Positions 33,624 to 41,755 of a stretch of DNA of 51,599 bases are shown here, piece after piece. The stretch is taken from the NCBI RefSeq assembly GCF_026241895.1, contig NZ_JAPJIV010000032.1, positions 1-51,599 on the forward strand, in the 5' to 3' direction. The notes beneath the pieces are model-generated. The model saw only the letters and a program-made list of their open reading frames with translations, searched no databases and was not told the DNA's origin. Made by a program: the position numbers and the translations under genes. Position 1 is the stretch's first letter. Every line of letters starts with the position of its first letter. The stretch is from Pseudomonas sp. RIT-562 (GTDB lineage: Bacteria > Pseudomonadota > Gammaproteobacteria > Pseudomonadales > Pseudomonadaceae).

Positions 33624-34082
33624 TCACGCACTCGCAGATAATGCCTTGCACATGTAGCAAGCCGAGCCAGGGCAAAGCCCCCTGAACTGCTCCGTCTGAG
33701 AAATCAGAGGCGGCGCAGAGTCTCGTTGGTTTGCTGCATAGCCCTGCTGCTCAAAAAAGCCTGACGCAGTTGTTGTCAGCAAATGAAATCGAGCGATTCC
33801 CTTCTCGGCGGCTTTCGCTTCAATGACCCGAAGCACCGCGAAACCGACCCCCTTCGATCTGTATGTCGACACTACGACCAGAGAACGCAACAACCCGTCC
33901 GTACCATGCGTTTCGAATCCTCCCCATGCGACCGTCTCGCTGTCCAGTGTGAACTCAAAAAAGGTTCGGCCCGGAAGATCAATATCGTCTGATGGAAGGT
34001 CAGCAGATTTCAGTGCATCGCGAAAGCGCTGCCATTGCCCTCCGGCTATTTCCGTTGCCTGGATCATCATCTCCTTGCCCAT
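33624..34082 (-). CDS. arsN2: arsenic cluster GNAT acetyltransferase ArsN2
   Basis: 152 residues from ATG 34082, preceded by AAAGGAG. A GNAT-fold protein with EFTLDSETVAWGGFE, LLRSLVVVSTYRSKGVG (acetyl-CoA loop) and TTTASGFFEQQGY, the layout of ArsN2 proteins found beside arsenic operons. Its substrate has not been settled; acetylation of an arsenical is assumed. It is divergent from the arsC-led operon and shares the 129-bp control region with its repeated ATATTCG words, which suggests joint arsenic control by ArsR. Confidence 0.8.
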   Translation of the reverse strand: MGKEMMIQATEIAGGQWQRFRDALKSADLPSDDIDLPGRTFFEFTLDSETVAWGGFETHGTDGLLRSLVVVSTYRSKGVGFAVLRVIEAKAAEKGIARFHLLTTTASGFFEQQGYAANQRDSAPPLISQTEQFRGLCPGSACYMCKALSASA

Positions 34083-34146
34083 CCCCTTATCTCCTTTGCG
34101 CCGCTTTGTAGGAACCGTCACGGCTCAAGCCGAAGCAGCAGACATC

Positions 34147-34185
34147 ATATTCGCTTTACCGAATATTCGAAAAAGCGTATATTCG
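34147..34185 (+). promoter_or_regulatory. ArsR operator candidate with three ATATTCG repeats
   Basis: ATATTCG occurs at 34147, 34163 and 34179, each exactly 16 bp apart, and the middle one is part of the perfect palindrome CGAATATTCG (34160-34169). The array lies between divergent arsN2 and arsC. I infer ArsR binding here; the spacing is about one and a half helical turns. Confidence 0.65.
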
Positions 34186-34211
34186 ATTTTCCATATACAT
34201 CGAGTTTCACC

Positions 34212-34634
34212 ATGAGCCCTGCTATCAAAGTGCTTTTCGTGTGCGTTGCCAACTCAGCCCGCTCCCTGCTTGCAGAGGCTTTGTTACGGCACACCGACCC
34301 GCGCTTCGAGGCCTTCAGCGCAGGATCTGAACCGTTTGAGGTTAATCTGCGCACGACTCAAGCATTGGAGGCGGTTGGAGTCGATACAACGGGCCTGCGC
34401 AGCAAGTCCATCAGCGAGTTTCAAGCTGATCGATTCGATTACGTAATCACTCTTTGTGATAAATCCGCAAGCGAGTGCCTACCAATGCCCAGCGCAGGTG
34501 AAGTCATTGCCTGGGATTTTCCTGACCCAGTAACCAGCGATGATACTGGCGCATTTCGCCACACGCTCCACGACATCCACGAGCGCATCAAGCTCTTCGT
34601 TTTGGTCAAGACCAAACACCTGGAGGATCTATGA
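34212..34634 (+). CDS. arsC: arsenate reductase, thioredoxin-coupled LMW-PTP type
   Basis: 140 residues from ATG 34212. The phosphatase-like loop is VCVANSARS with nucleophile Cys11 and Arg17. Cys82 and Cys89 in LCDKSASECLP are the relay cysteines at the same positions as in Bacillus subtilis ArsC, so it should use thioredoxin. It reduces arsenate to arsenite in the cytoplasm. First gene of the operon; it overlaps arsR by 4 bp (ATGA). An upstream in-frame extension exists but covers the operator and lacks sense. Confidence 0.88.
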   Translation: MSPAIKVLFVCVANSARSLLAEALLRHTDPRFEAFSAGSEPFEVNLRTTQALEAVGVDTTGLRSKSISEFQADRFDYVITLCDKSASECLPMPSAGEVIAWDFPDPVTSDDTGAFRHTLHDIHERIKLFVLVKTKHLEDL

Positions 34635-34987
34635 CAGAACCCTTGAACCCCACCACCTTATTCAAGTGCCTGGCGGATGACACCCGAGCAAAAATTTCGC
34701 TGCTTGTCGTGAGTGAAGGTGAGCTGTGTGTATGCGAGCTAACGGCAGCACTCGACCTGAGTCAGCCGAAGATTTCTCGTCATTTGGCGCTGCTGCGCTC
34801 TGCCGGTTTGCTGTTGGATCGTCGCCAAGGCCAATGGGTGTATTACCGACTGAATCCTGATTTGCCCGCTTGGGTGACGGCAGTTTTGAAGGAAGTGGTA
34901 GACGCCAATCAGCAATGGCTGGAAACCGAGGCTAAGCGCCTCTGCGGCATGAACGACCGTCCGATCAACCAAGCCGTGTGTAGCTGA
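34631..34987 (+). CDS. arsR: arsenite-responsive repressor ArsR
   Basis: 118 residues, winged-helix ArsR/SmtB family. The metal-binding ELCVCEL motif is present with Cys33 and Cys35, followed by the recognition helix region LDLSQPKISRHLALLRSAGL. ArsR sits on the ars promoter and leaves when arsenite binds the cysteines. It is the second gene of the operon, not the first as in many clusters, so it would repress its own synthesis through the promoter ahead of arsC. Translational coupling with arsC by ATGA overlap. Confidence 0.92.
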   Translation: MTEPLNPTTLFKCLADDTRAKISLLVVSEGELCVCELTAALDLSQPKISRHLALLRSAGLLLDRRQGQWVYYRLNPDLPAWVTAVLKEVVDANQQWLETEAKRLCGMNDRPINQAVCS

Positions 34988-35011
34988 TTCACGCCCAACC
35001 GGATTAATGAA

Positions 35012-36295
35012 ATGCTGATTGCCGTATTGATCTTTATCGCCACCATCGTCCTTGTCATCTGGCAGCCCAAGGGGCTTGGGGTTGGCTGGAGTGCGATGTT
35101 CGGTGCCATCGTGGCGTTGCTGGCAGGTGTCGTTACCCTTGCCGACATACCAGAGGTTTGGCGCATCGTCTGGAATGCTACAGGGACATTCATTGCGGTC
35201 ATCATCATTAGTTTGCTGCTTGATGAGGCAGGCTTTTTCAAATGGGCTGCGCTACATGTGGCCCGGTGGGGAGGCGGGAGCACCCGCAAGCTGTTCGCAT
35301 TTATCGTCCTGCTGGGCGCAGCGGTGTCGGCCCTGTTCGCCAATGACGGAGCAGCATTGATCCTCACACCCATTGTGATCGCGATGTTGTTGGCGCTGCG
35401 TTTTTCTCCTGCGGCTACTTTGGCATTCGTCATGGCAGCCGGTTTTATCGCGGATACGGCGAGCTTACCGCTGGTGGTTTCCAACCTGGTCAACATCGTT
35501 TCTGCCGACTACTTCGATATCGGCTTCAACGAATATGCTTCGATCATGGTGCCGGTAAACATCGTCAGCGTGGCAGCGACATTAGCCATGCTGCTGTGGT
35601 TTTTCCGCAAAGATCTACCAAAGACCTATGACCTCAACCAACTGGACAATCCGGACGAGGCGATCCACGACCGGGCTACTTTTGTAGCTGGTTGGTGGGT
35701 GCTGGCACTACTGCTGATCGGCTTCTTTGTCATTGAGCCATTGGGGGTGCCGATCAGCGCCATTGCAGCGGTCTGTGCATTCATTCTCTATGTCATCGCG
35801 GCTCGTGGTCACGCCATCAACACAAGCAAGGTGCTCAAAGAGGCGCCATGGCAGGTGGTGATCTTTTCTTTGGGTATGTATCTGGTTGTTTATGGCCTGA
35901 AGAACGCCGGCCTGACCGACCACATCGCGCAGATCCTGAACGTGTTCGCCGGTTATGGCGTTTGGGGCGCGTCCCTAGGTACAGGGCTGCTAACAGCGTT
36001 GCTGTCTTCGATCATGAACAACATGCCCACCGTTCTGGTAGGCGCCTTATCCATTCATGCCGCCGAAGTCGATGGTGTTGTCCAGCAAGCGATGGTTTAC
36101 GCCAACATCATCGGCTGCGACCTGGGCCCGAAGATCACCCCAATTGGGAGCTTGGCAACTCTATTGTGGCTGCACGTGCTCGCCCGGAAAAATATAACGA
36201 TCAGCTGGGGTTACTACTTCAAGACCGGGATCGTGCTGACCGTGCCCATCCTCGTCGCCACATTGTCCGCCCTGGCACTGCGCCTCAGTTTCTGA
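35012..36295 (+). CDS. arsB: arsenite efflux permease ArsB
   Basis: 427 residues, about 12 membrane helices, ArsB family (ion transporter superfamily). Recognisable parts are ALFANDGAALILTPIVIAML, SLPLVVSNLVNIVSADYF and the C-terminal SSIMNNMPTVLV. It exports arsenite (and antimonite) across the inner membrane, driven by the proton gradient or by ArsA if present; no arsA lies here. The start at ATG 35012 puts the first helix at the N-terminus. It follows arsR by 24 bp. Confidence 0.93.
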   Translation: MLIAVLIFIATIVLVIWQPKGLGVGWSAMFGAIVALLAGVVTLADIPEVWRIVWNATGTFIAVIIISLLLDEAGFFKWAALHVARWGGGSTRKLFAFIVLLGAAVSALFANDGAALILTPIVIAMLLALRFSPAATLAFVMAAGFIADTASLPLVVSNLVNIVSADYFDIGFNEYASIMVPVNIVSVAATLAMLLWFFRKDLPKTYDLNQLDNPDEAIHDRATFVAGWWVLALLLIGFFVIEPLGVPISAIAAVCAFILYVIAARGHAINTSKVLKEAPWQVVIFSLGMYLVVYGLKNAGLTDHIAQILNVFAGYGVWGASLGTGLLTALLSSIMNNMPTVLVGALSIHAAEVDGVVQQAMVYANIIGCDLGPKITPIGSLATLLWLHVLARKNITISWGYYFKTGIVLTVPILVATLSALALRLSF

Positions 36296-36311
36296 ATCAA
36301 GGAATCGTCTG

Positions 36312-36782
36312 ATGAAAGTCTTGTTCATGTGCACCCACAACAGCTGCCGCAGCATTATGTCCGAGGCGCTTTTCAACCACTTGGCGCCTGAGGGTATAGA
36401 AGCCGTCAGCTCAGGAAGCTTTCCCAGTGGCCGGGTGAATCAACGGGCATTGCAAACGCTGGAGGCGGCGGGTATCTCCACTGCGGGCTTGAGCAGCAAG
36501 GCTTCGGATGCTTTTGAAGGCTCGCCTCCAGACATCGTGATCACTGTCTGCGACCGGGCAGCGGGTGAAGCGTGCCCAATCTTCTTTGGGCCAGCTTTGA
36601 AGGCGCATTGGGGGCTGGCCGACCCGTCTGAGGCTAGCGGGTCGGAAGCCGAGATCACCGCAGCGTTTGAAGCCACACTGGCCAAAATTCACGAGCGCGT
36701 GAGTGCGTTTCTTATGCTGCCGCTCAAGACCATGAGCCCTGACCAGCTCAAAGCTGAACTGAACCGCATCGGTTCGCTTTAA
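36312..36782 (+). CDS. arsC: second LMW-PTP type arsenate reductase
   Basis: 156 residues, catalytic loop MCTHNSCRS with Cys7 and Arg13, and relay cysteines Cys80 and Cys88 in VCDRAAGEACP. Same reaction as the first ArsC, but the sequence is clearly different (CTHNSCRS against CVANSARS), so the two are not a recent duplication. This version is the usual partner of ArsB and ArsH in Pseudomonas. It follows arsB by 16 bp. Confidence 0.9.
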   Translation: MKVLFMCTHNSCRSIMSEALFNHLAPEGIEAVSSGSFPSGRVNQRALQTLEAAGISTAGLSSKASDAFEGSPPDIVITVCDRAAGEACPIFFGPALKAHWGLADPSEASGSEAEITAAFEATLAKIHERVSAFLMLPLKTMSPDQLKAELNRIGSL

Positions 36783-36829
36783 AGATCAACCGAGGCGGCG
36801 TCCTAGCCGGCGCCGTGGTAGGAGTTTAT

Positions 36830-37543
36830 ATGCAAGACACATTGCCGAACGTACACACCGACCTGATCGACATTCCGTCGTTGGAGCAACTGGAGCCGCG
36901 TACACCGTCACTCCATAAGCCTCGAATTCTGCTTTTGTACGGATCGACGCGAGAGCGCTCTTTCAGCCGTATGGTGACTCAGGAAGCAGCCCGTTTGCTG
37001 GAGGAGTTTGGCGCCGAAACCAAAATCTTCGACCCCTCGGGTTTGCCGCTTCCGGATGACGCGCCCGATACACATCCCAAGGTCGCTGAGCTGCGCGAGC
37101 TGATGCAATGGTCTGAGGGACAGGTGTGGTGCTCCCCTGAGCGTCACGGCTCCATGAGTGCAGTATTCAAAGCCCAAATTGACTGGGTTCCGCTTGCGAT
37201 AGGTGCTGTACGACCTACGCAAGGAAAGACCCTTGCAGTGATGCAGGTCTGCGGTGGCTCGCAATCTTTCAACGTGGTCAATCAGCTGCGCGTACTGGGT
37301 CGATGGATGCGGATGTTCACCATCCCAAACCAATCTTCTGTGGCAAAGGCGTTCACCGAGTTTGACGAGGCAGGTCGTATGAAACCGTCCTCGTACTACG
37401 ACCGACTGGTGGACGTGATGGAGGAGTTGGTGAAGTTCACGCTGCTGTTGCGGGATCGCCAGGATTATTTGGTTGATCGGTACTCCGAGCGTAAAGAGTC
37501 CGCCGAAGAGCTTTCCAAACGCGTCAACCAGCGCTCCATCTAA
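36830..37543 (+). CDS. arsH: organoarsenical oxidase ArsH
   Basis: 237 residues, NADPH-dependent FMN reductase fold. The FMN phosphate loop is LLYGSTRERSFSR; SPERHGSMSAVFKAQIDW and VCGGSQSFNVVNQLR follow, as in ArsH. The family oxidises trivalent organoarsenicals such as methylarsenite to the less toxic pentavalent form. Start ATG 36830 is supported by GTAGGAG; an in-frame GTG at 36815 is inside the upstream spacer. Fifth gene of the operon. Confidence 0.92.
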   Translation: MQDTLPNVHTDLIDIPSLEQLEPRTPSLHKPRILLLYGSTRERSFSRMVTQEAARLLEEFGAETKIFDPSGLPLPDDAPDTHPKVAELRELMQWSEGQVWCSPERHGSMSAVFKAQIDWVPLAIGAVRPTQGKTLAVMQVCGGSQSFNVVNQLRVLGRWMRMFTIPNQSSVAKAFTEFDEAGRMKPSSYYDRLVDVMEELVKFTLLLRDRQDYLVDRYSERKESAEELSKRVNQRSI

Positions 37544-37563
37544 CGTCAGCATGAGGAAGCGAT

Positions 37564-37986
37564 ATGAGCCAGATCACGATCTACCACAACCCCGAATGCG
37601 GCACCTCTCGCAACACCTTGGAGTTGATCCGTAACAGCGGGGAAGAACCGACGGTTATCGAGTACCTGAAGACCCCGCCTGATCGCACCACACTTGCCAG
37701 GCTCATCAGGGATATGGGTATCGGGGTGCGGGCTCTTTTGCGTATCAAAGGAACTCCGTACGAAGAGCTTGGATTGGGTGATGCATCGCTGACGGACGAA
37801 CAGCTCATCGATGCCATGATGGCTCACCCTATCCTGATCAATCGCCCCATCGTCGTGACGCCTTTGGGGACACGCTTGTGTCGTCCTTCAGAGGCAGTCC
37901 TCGATCTGTTACCGCAAGAGCAGCGTGGGAGTTTCGTCAAAGAGGATGGCCAAGTGGTCATTGATGAGCACGGTCGCAGAGTCTGA
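37564..37986 (+). CDS. arsC: glutaredoxin-coupled arsenate reductase ArsC
   Basis: 140 residues, thioredoxin-fold ArsC of the E. coli R773 type. The nucleophile is Cys12 in YHNPECGTSRNT; the arsenate-binding arginines are in LLRIKGTPY, INRPIVVTP and GTRLCRP. It uses glutathione and glutaredoxin, a chemistry different from the two LMW-PTP reductases upstream. With it the cluster holds three arsenate reductases. It follows arsH by 20 bp. Confidence 0.92.
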   Translation: MSQITIYHNPECGTSRNTLELIRNSGEEPTVIEYLKTPPDRTTLARLIRDMGIGVRALLRIKGTPYEELGLGDASLTDEQLIDAMMAHPILINRPIVVTPLGTRLCRPSEAVLDLLPQEQRGSFVKEDGQVVIDEHGRRV

Positions 37987-38023
37987 TACGACGACGGTGA
38001 GGTGCCGCGATTGAGCCTGGAGG

Positions 38024-39097
38024 ATGCTGGTGATTCAGAATTCGAAACTTGATGTTGTGGTTATCGGCGGTGGTCAATCCGCGCTGACAGTCGCCTATTT
38101 TTTGAAGCGGACAAGCTTGTCTTACGTGCTGCTCGATGCGGAGTCGGCACCAGGAGGAGCCTGGCGGCATGGCTGGGATTCGTTGCGACTCTTCTCTCCA
38201 TCGGCATGGAGCTCGATTGCAGGCTGGCCGATGCCTGCCGTATCAGAAGAAACGCCTCACCGTGATGATGTTATCGACTATCTGACTCTGTACGAGCGTC
38301 GATATGACTTCCCCATCATGCGATCCACCAGGGTGACACGTGTCGAGAAAATCGAAGAAGGATTACGGGTTGTCTCCGGGGATAGAAACTGGGATGCCAA
38401 AGCGGTTATCAGTGCAACAGGCACCTGGAGCCGCCCATTTACCCCGAGCTATCCAGGACAGGAGTTGTTCGTAGGGCAGCAGCTTCATTCCGCTCATTAC
38501 GTTGGGCCGGATGAGTTTGAGGGGAAAACCGTCCTTGTCGTGGGTGGTGGCAACTCGGGAGCCCAGATTTACGCCGAGGTTTCTAAAGTGGCTCAGGCAA
38601 CCTGGGTAACTCAAGAGGCCCCAAAGTTTCTACCTGATGAGGTTGATGGGCGTGTCCTGTTCGAACGAGCTACTGCTCGATTCAAGGCGCAACAGGATGG
38701 CGTGGAGCCTGAAAAACCTGCTGGGGGGCTGGGCCACATCGTAATGGTGCCATCGGTGAAGGACGCTCGTGAACGCGGTGTATTGAGCGCAGTACGGCCA
38801 TTCACGCACTTCACTTCAACAGGCGTTGTCTGGTCATCAGGAGACGAAACAGCGGTGGATGTCGTCATCTGGTGCACTGGGTTTTCTCCAGCGCTCGACC
38901 ACCTGAACAGCCTGGGCATTGTAGGCCAGGATGGCAAAGTGGCTGTGAACGAAAACCAGAGTGTTGCTTCACCCAGTCTGTGGCTGGTGGGTTACGGCGA
39001 TTGGACGGGGCTCGCCTCTGCGACATTGATCGGAGTAACCCGCACCGCTCGAGATGTAGTCAACCAAGTCCAAAGCTATCTCACTAGCGAATCCTGA
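38024..39097 (+). CDS. arsO: flavin monooxygenase ArsO
   Basis: 357 residues. Two dinucleotide-binding folds are visible: VVIGGGQSALTVAYFL at the N-terminus for FAD and VLVVGGGNSGAQIYAEV near residue 170 for NADPH, with ATGTWSRPF between. This is the ArsO type of flavin-dependent monooxygenase found at the end of ars operons; its substrate is not settled. It follows the glutaredoxin-type arsC by 37 bp and is the last gene of the operon; arsN1 converges from the right. Confidence 0.85.
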   Translation: MLVIQNSKLDVVVIGGGQSALTVAYFLKRTSLSYVLLDAESAPGGAWRHGWDSLRLFSPSAWSSIAGWPMPAVSEETPHRDDVIDYLTLYERRYDFPIMRSTRVTRVEKIEEGLRVVSGDRNWDAKAVISATGTWSRPFTPSYPGQELFVGQQLHSAHYVGPDEFEGKTVLVVGGGNSGAQIYAEVSKVAQATWVTQEAPKFLPDEVDGRVLFERATARFKAQQDGVEPEKPAGGLGHIVMVPSVKDARERGVLSAVRPFTHFTSTGVVWSSGDETAVDVVIWCTGFSPALDHLNSLGIVGQDGKVAVNENQSVASPSLWLVGYGDWTGLASATLIGVTRTARDVVNQVQSYLTSES

Positions 39098-39123
39098 TGG
39101 CTCGCGACGCAAATCGAGTGTAC

Positions 39124-39675
39124 CTACTGTGATGCGACTTCAAGCTCAGGAAAGAGGATAGGCTCCAGTGGCGGAGTTGCCTGGCACAGCCCGAGCCGCC
39201 AGTAGCCGACGTCGTGCCATTTCCCAAGCTTGAAGCCTACCTCCGGATATGTGCCGATATGGACGAATCCCAGCGACTCGTGCAGCCCCACACTGCCTTC
39301 ATTGGGCTGTGCGATTCCGGCATAAGCTGCGCGAAAGCACTGTTTTTCAAGGATCGGAAGCAAGGTCTCATAGAGTTCACGGCCAACACCCTGACGGCGA
39401 GCCGATTCGGCTATGTACACCGTTACGTCAACGGCCCATCGGTATGCCGGACGTGCACGGTGCTGGCTGGCATAGGCGTAGCCCTTGATCTCCCCACCTT
39501 CTTCGGCCACCAGGTAGGGATATGTCTGAAGTGTCGTCGCTATTCGCTGAGCGATTTCCTCAGCGCTTGGCGGAATCTCTTCGAACGAGATCGCCGTTGT
39601 CGAAACGATGGGAGCGTAAATACGCTGGATAGCTTGTGCATCTGCAACAACTGCAGCGCGAATTGTGACTGGCAT
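39124..39675 (-). CDS. arsN1: ArsN1-type N-acetyltransferase
   Basis: 183 residues, GNAT family, close to phosphinothricin acetyltransferase: RAAVVADAQAIQRIYAPIV, VTVYIAESARRQGVGRELYE and NEGSVGLHESLGFVHIGTYPEV, then KWHDVGYW. ArsN1 proteins in arsenic clusters acetylate the amino group of arsinothricin, an arsenic-containing antibiotic, and related phosphinothricin. It is transcribed toward arsO, 26 bp away. A general PPT acetyltransferase is the alternative; context favours ArsN1. Confidence 0.82.
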   Translation of the reverse strand: MPVTIRAAVVADAQAIQRIYAPIVSTTAISFEEIPPSAEEIAQRIATTLQTYPYLVAEEGGEIKGYAYASQHRARPAYRWAVDVTVYIAESARRQGVGRELYETLLPILEKQCFRAAYAGIAQPNEGSVGLHESLGFVHIGTYPEVGFKLGKWHDVGYWRLGLCQATPPLEPILFPELEVASQ

Positions 39676-39963
39676 GTAAGTCGTCCATGAATAAGAATTT
39701 GAACATTACCTTTCCCGGATCAGTTTTCGCCATTAGCCCATTTGAAAAAAATGCGCAGTCTGAAATCTGAGTACCTCACATGGGGCTTCTCTTTCGTCTA
39801 GTTCTAGCTCAGACCGCAGAAGGCTAATCGCGAAACTCAGGTCGCAATGCATGTTCTCAGTTCTGCCCCCTTCGGCTCATCAAATCCATCGGCTGCATCA
39901 ACAACTCAGCACACTGTAAGCGTGCGCTAAACAACCCGTCCTGACGGAATCGCTTAGCCGACC

Positions 39964-41181
39964 TCAAAACTCAATGCCGAGTAACCATCCGAGGAGACCT
40001 CCCGCCAGGACGACCAACCATGGAGGAACCTTCCAGAACATCAAAGCCACAAGCGCTATCAGCGCTAAGCCAAAGTCTGCAGGAATCAATATGGCGCTCG
40101 TCCAGACTGGGTTATACAAGGCCGCCAGGAGAAGACCCACAACTGCTGCGTTTACGCCTGAAAGTGCAGCTTGGGTGCGTAAGCTTTTCCGCAGTTGCTC
40201 CCAAAATGGCAGCACGCCGATTACAAGCAAGAACGAAGGAGCAAAAATAGCAATGACGCAGGCAGTAGCCCCGAGCCAACCAGAAGGTTGGGCACTCATG
40301 GACGCGCCAAGAAATGCTGCGAAGGTAAAAAGCGGGCCTGGTACGGCCTGTGCTAAACCATATCCGGCAAGAAACGTGTCATTGGCTACCCATCCGTTCG
40401 GTACGGTCGCCGACTGAAGCAACGGCAGCACAACATGCCCACCTCCGAAAACTAATGACCCAGCGCGGAAGAAGGCGTTTACCACAGCTAATGCTTGTGA
40501 GGGCCACAGCTGAACCAGCAATGGCAGACCAACTAACAAGCCGAAGAACACCAGCAAAGACACCACACCGACTTTCCTACTCACCGATACCGGCAAAGAC
40601 TCCGTACCCTGGCTCTGATCGGTTCTGAAGAGGATCAATCCTATGATGGCGCCGAAGAAAATCACTCCGATCTGTCCCCAGGCATGTGGCCAAAGCAGTG
40701 CAGCATAAGCAGCAAACACGGCGACGGTTATTCGAGGAGCATCAGTGCAAAGACTACGGCCCATACCCCAGACGGCTTGAGCAACGACAGCCACCGCGAC
40801 AATTTTAAGACCGTGCAAAAGACCGCTCGGAAACGCGCCTCCCCACGCGGACATACCCTGAGCGAATAAAACCAGGATTATTGCCGAAGGCAATGTGAAA
40901 CCTGCCCACGCAGCGACTGCTCCAAGAAACCCGGCGCGAGATAGTCCTAAACCTATGCCAACCTGGCTACTGGCGGGCCCCGGCAAGAACTGGCATAGGG
41001 CAATCAAATCCCCATAACTGCGCTCGCTCAGCCATTGGCGTCGAGCAACGAATTCTTCGCGAAAGTAAGCTAGATGCGCAATCGGGCCTCCAAAAGAGGT
41101 GAGTCCTAGTCGCAGGAACACCAGAAAAACCGTCCAAGGGGAGTCAGTCTTGACCACCGTTGCACTACCTTCGGCTGACAA
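39964..41181 (-). CDS. chrA: chromate transporter ChrA
   Basis: 405 residues with about ten membrane helices in two related halves, the long-chain CHR family. Typical blocks are FLRLGLTSFGGPIAHLAYF and LCQFLPGPASSQVGIGLGLS in the first half, and FGGGHVVLPLL with AVPGPLFTFAAFLG in the second. It exports chromate. The start is TTG 41181, behind GGGAGGGG at 7 bases. The gene lies between the arsenic island and the SulP transporter and stands alone. Confidence 0.9.
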   Translation of the reverse strand: MSAEGSATVVKTDSPWTVFLVFLRLGLTSFGGPIAHLAYFREEFVARRQWLSERSYGDLIALCQFLPGPASSQVGIGLGLSRAGFLGAVAAWAGFTLPSAIILVLFAQGMSAWGGAFPSGLLHGLKIVAVAVVAQAVWGMGRSLCTDAPRITVAVFAAYAALLWPHAWGQIGVIFFGAIIGLILFRTDQSQGTESLPVSVSRKVGVVSLLVFFGLLVGLPLLVQLWPSQALAVVNAFFRAGSLVFGGGHVVLPLLQSATVPNGWVANDTFLAGYGLAQAVPGPLFTFAAFLGASMSAQPSGWLGATACVIAIFAPSFLLVIGVLPFWEQLRKSLRTQAALSGVNAAVVGLLLAALYNPVWTSAILIPADFGLALIALVALMFWKVPPWLVVLAGGLLGWLLGIEF

Positions 41182-41755
41182 TATTCACCCCTCCCAAAAT
41201 GATTGCGGTACGAAACCAAATACTATGGAGCCAACTAAACATGGGCTAAACGATGGCCTTCCTTAGACATACGAGGCTAACCCTGCGAGTGAATGTGAAC
41301 TTGGTTTCATAATGTACCAACCTAATCGAAAAGCCAGCTAGAGACCTAAGCGGGTCTCGCGAGATACTTAAGGCTATCCCCCCCGCGTCACTCGCAAACT
41401 TTGCTCAAAAACCTGCTCTTCAGCTAGCTCTCTTTCAGCATTCAATGCTCGTGGAGCTTGACACGGAGTCGCAATCAACGGCGGCTTCCATGTATACTAA
41501 CCGTTCTGCATACCCTTTGAGCTACAGGAACATCAGCATGACTGTACTCCAAACGATCTACTGGCAGCCTACGCCGCCTTAGCGCTACGCCCCCTCGCAA
41601 CACCTTGCTTCCGCTAGCTTCGCTCGCGGGTGCTCACTGCTGTACGCCCGGTTTTACACCTAAAGCACACAGCGAAAAAATCCTCAAAATTTGAATTTGT
41701 ATCGATTCGCTCGCCGTCCGTTTGGCGTGCGCGATGCTTTGCCTTGGATATTTCT
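41182..41755. other. intergenic with a short leader frame upstream of the SulP gene
   Basis: 570 bp. A 14-codon frame at 41538-41582 (MTVLQTIYWQPTPP) has AGGA upstream and could be a leader peptide. TTGACA at 41458 and TATACT at 41493 are too far apart to be one promoter. A short GC-rich partial inverted repeat (CCGCTAGCTTCGCTCGCGG) follows at about 41610, and the SulP start has a weak ribosome binding site. Confidence 0.4.

Noticed and set aside
41458..41498. TTGACA and TATACT as a sigma-70 promoter of the SulP gene
   Set aside because: The spacer would be 29 bp, far from the 16-18 bp needed.
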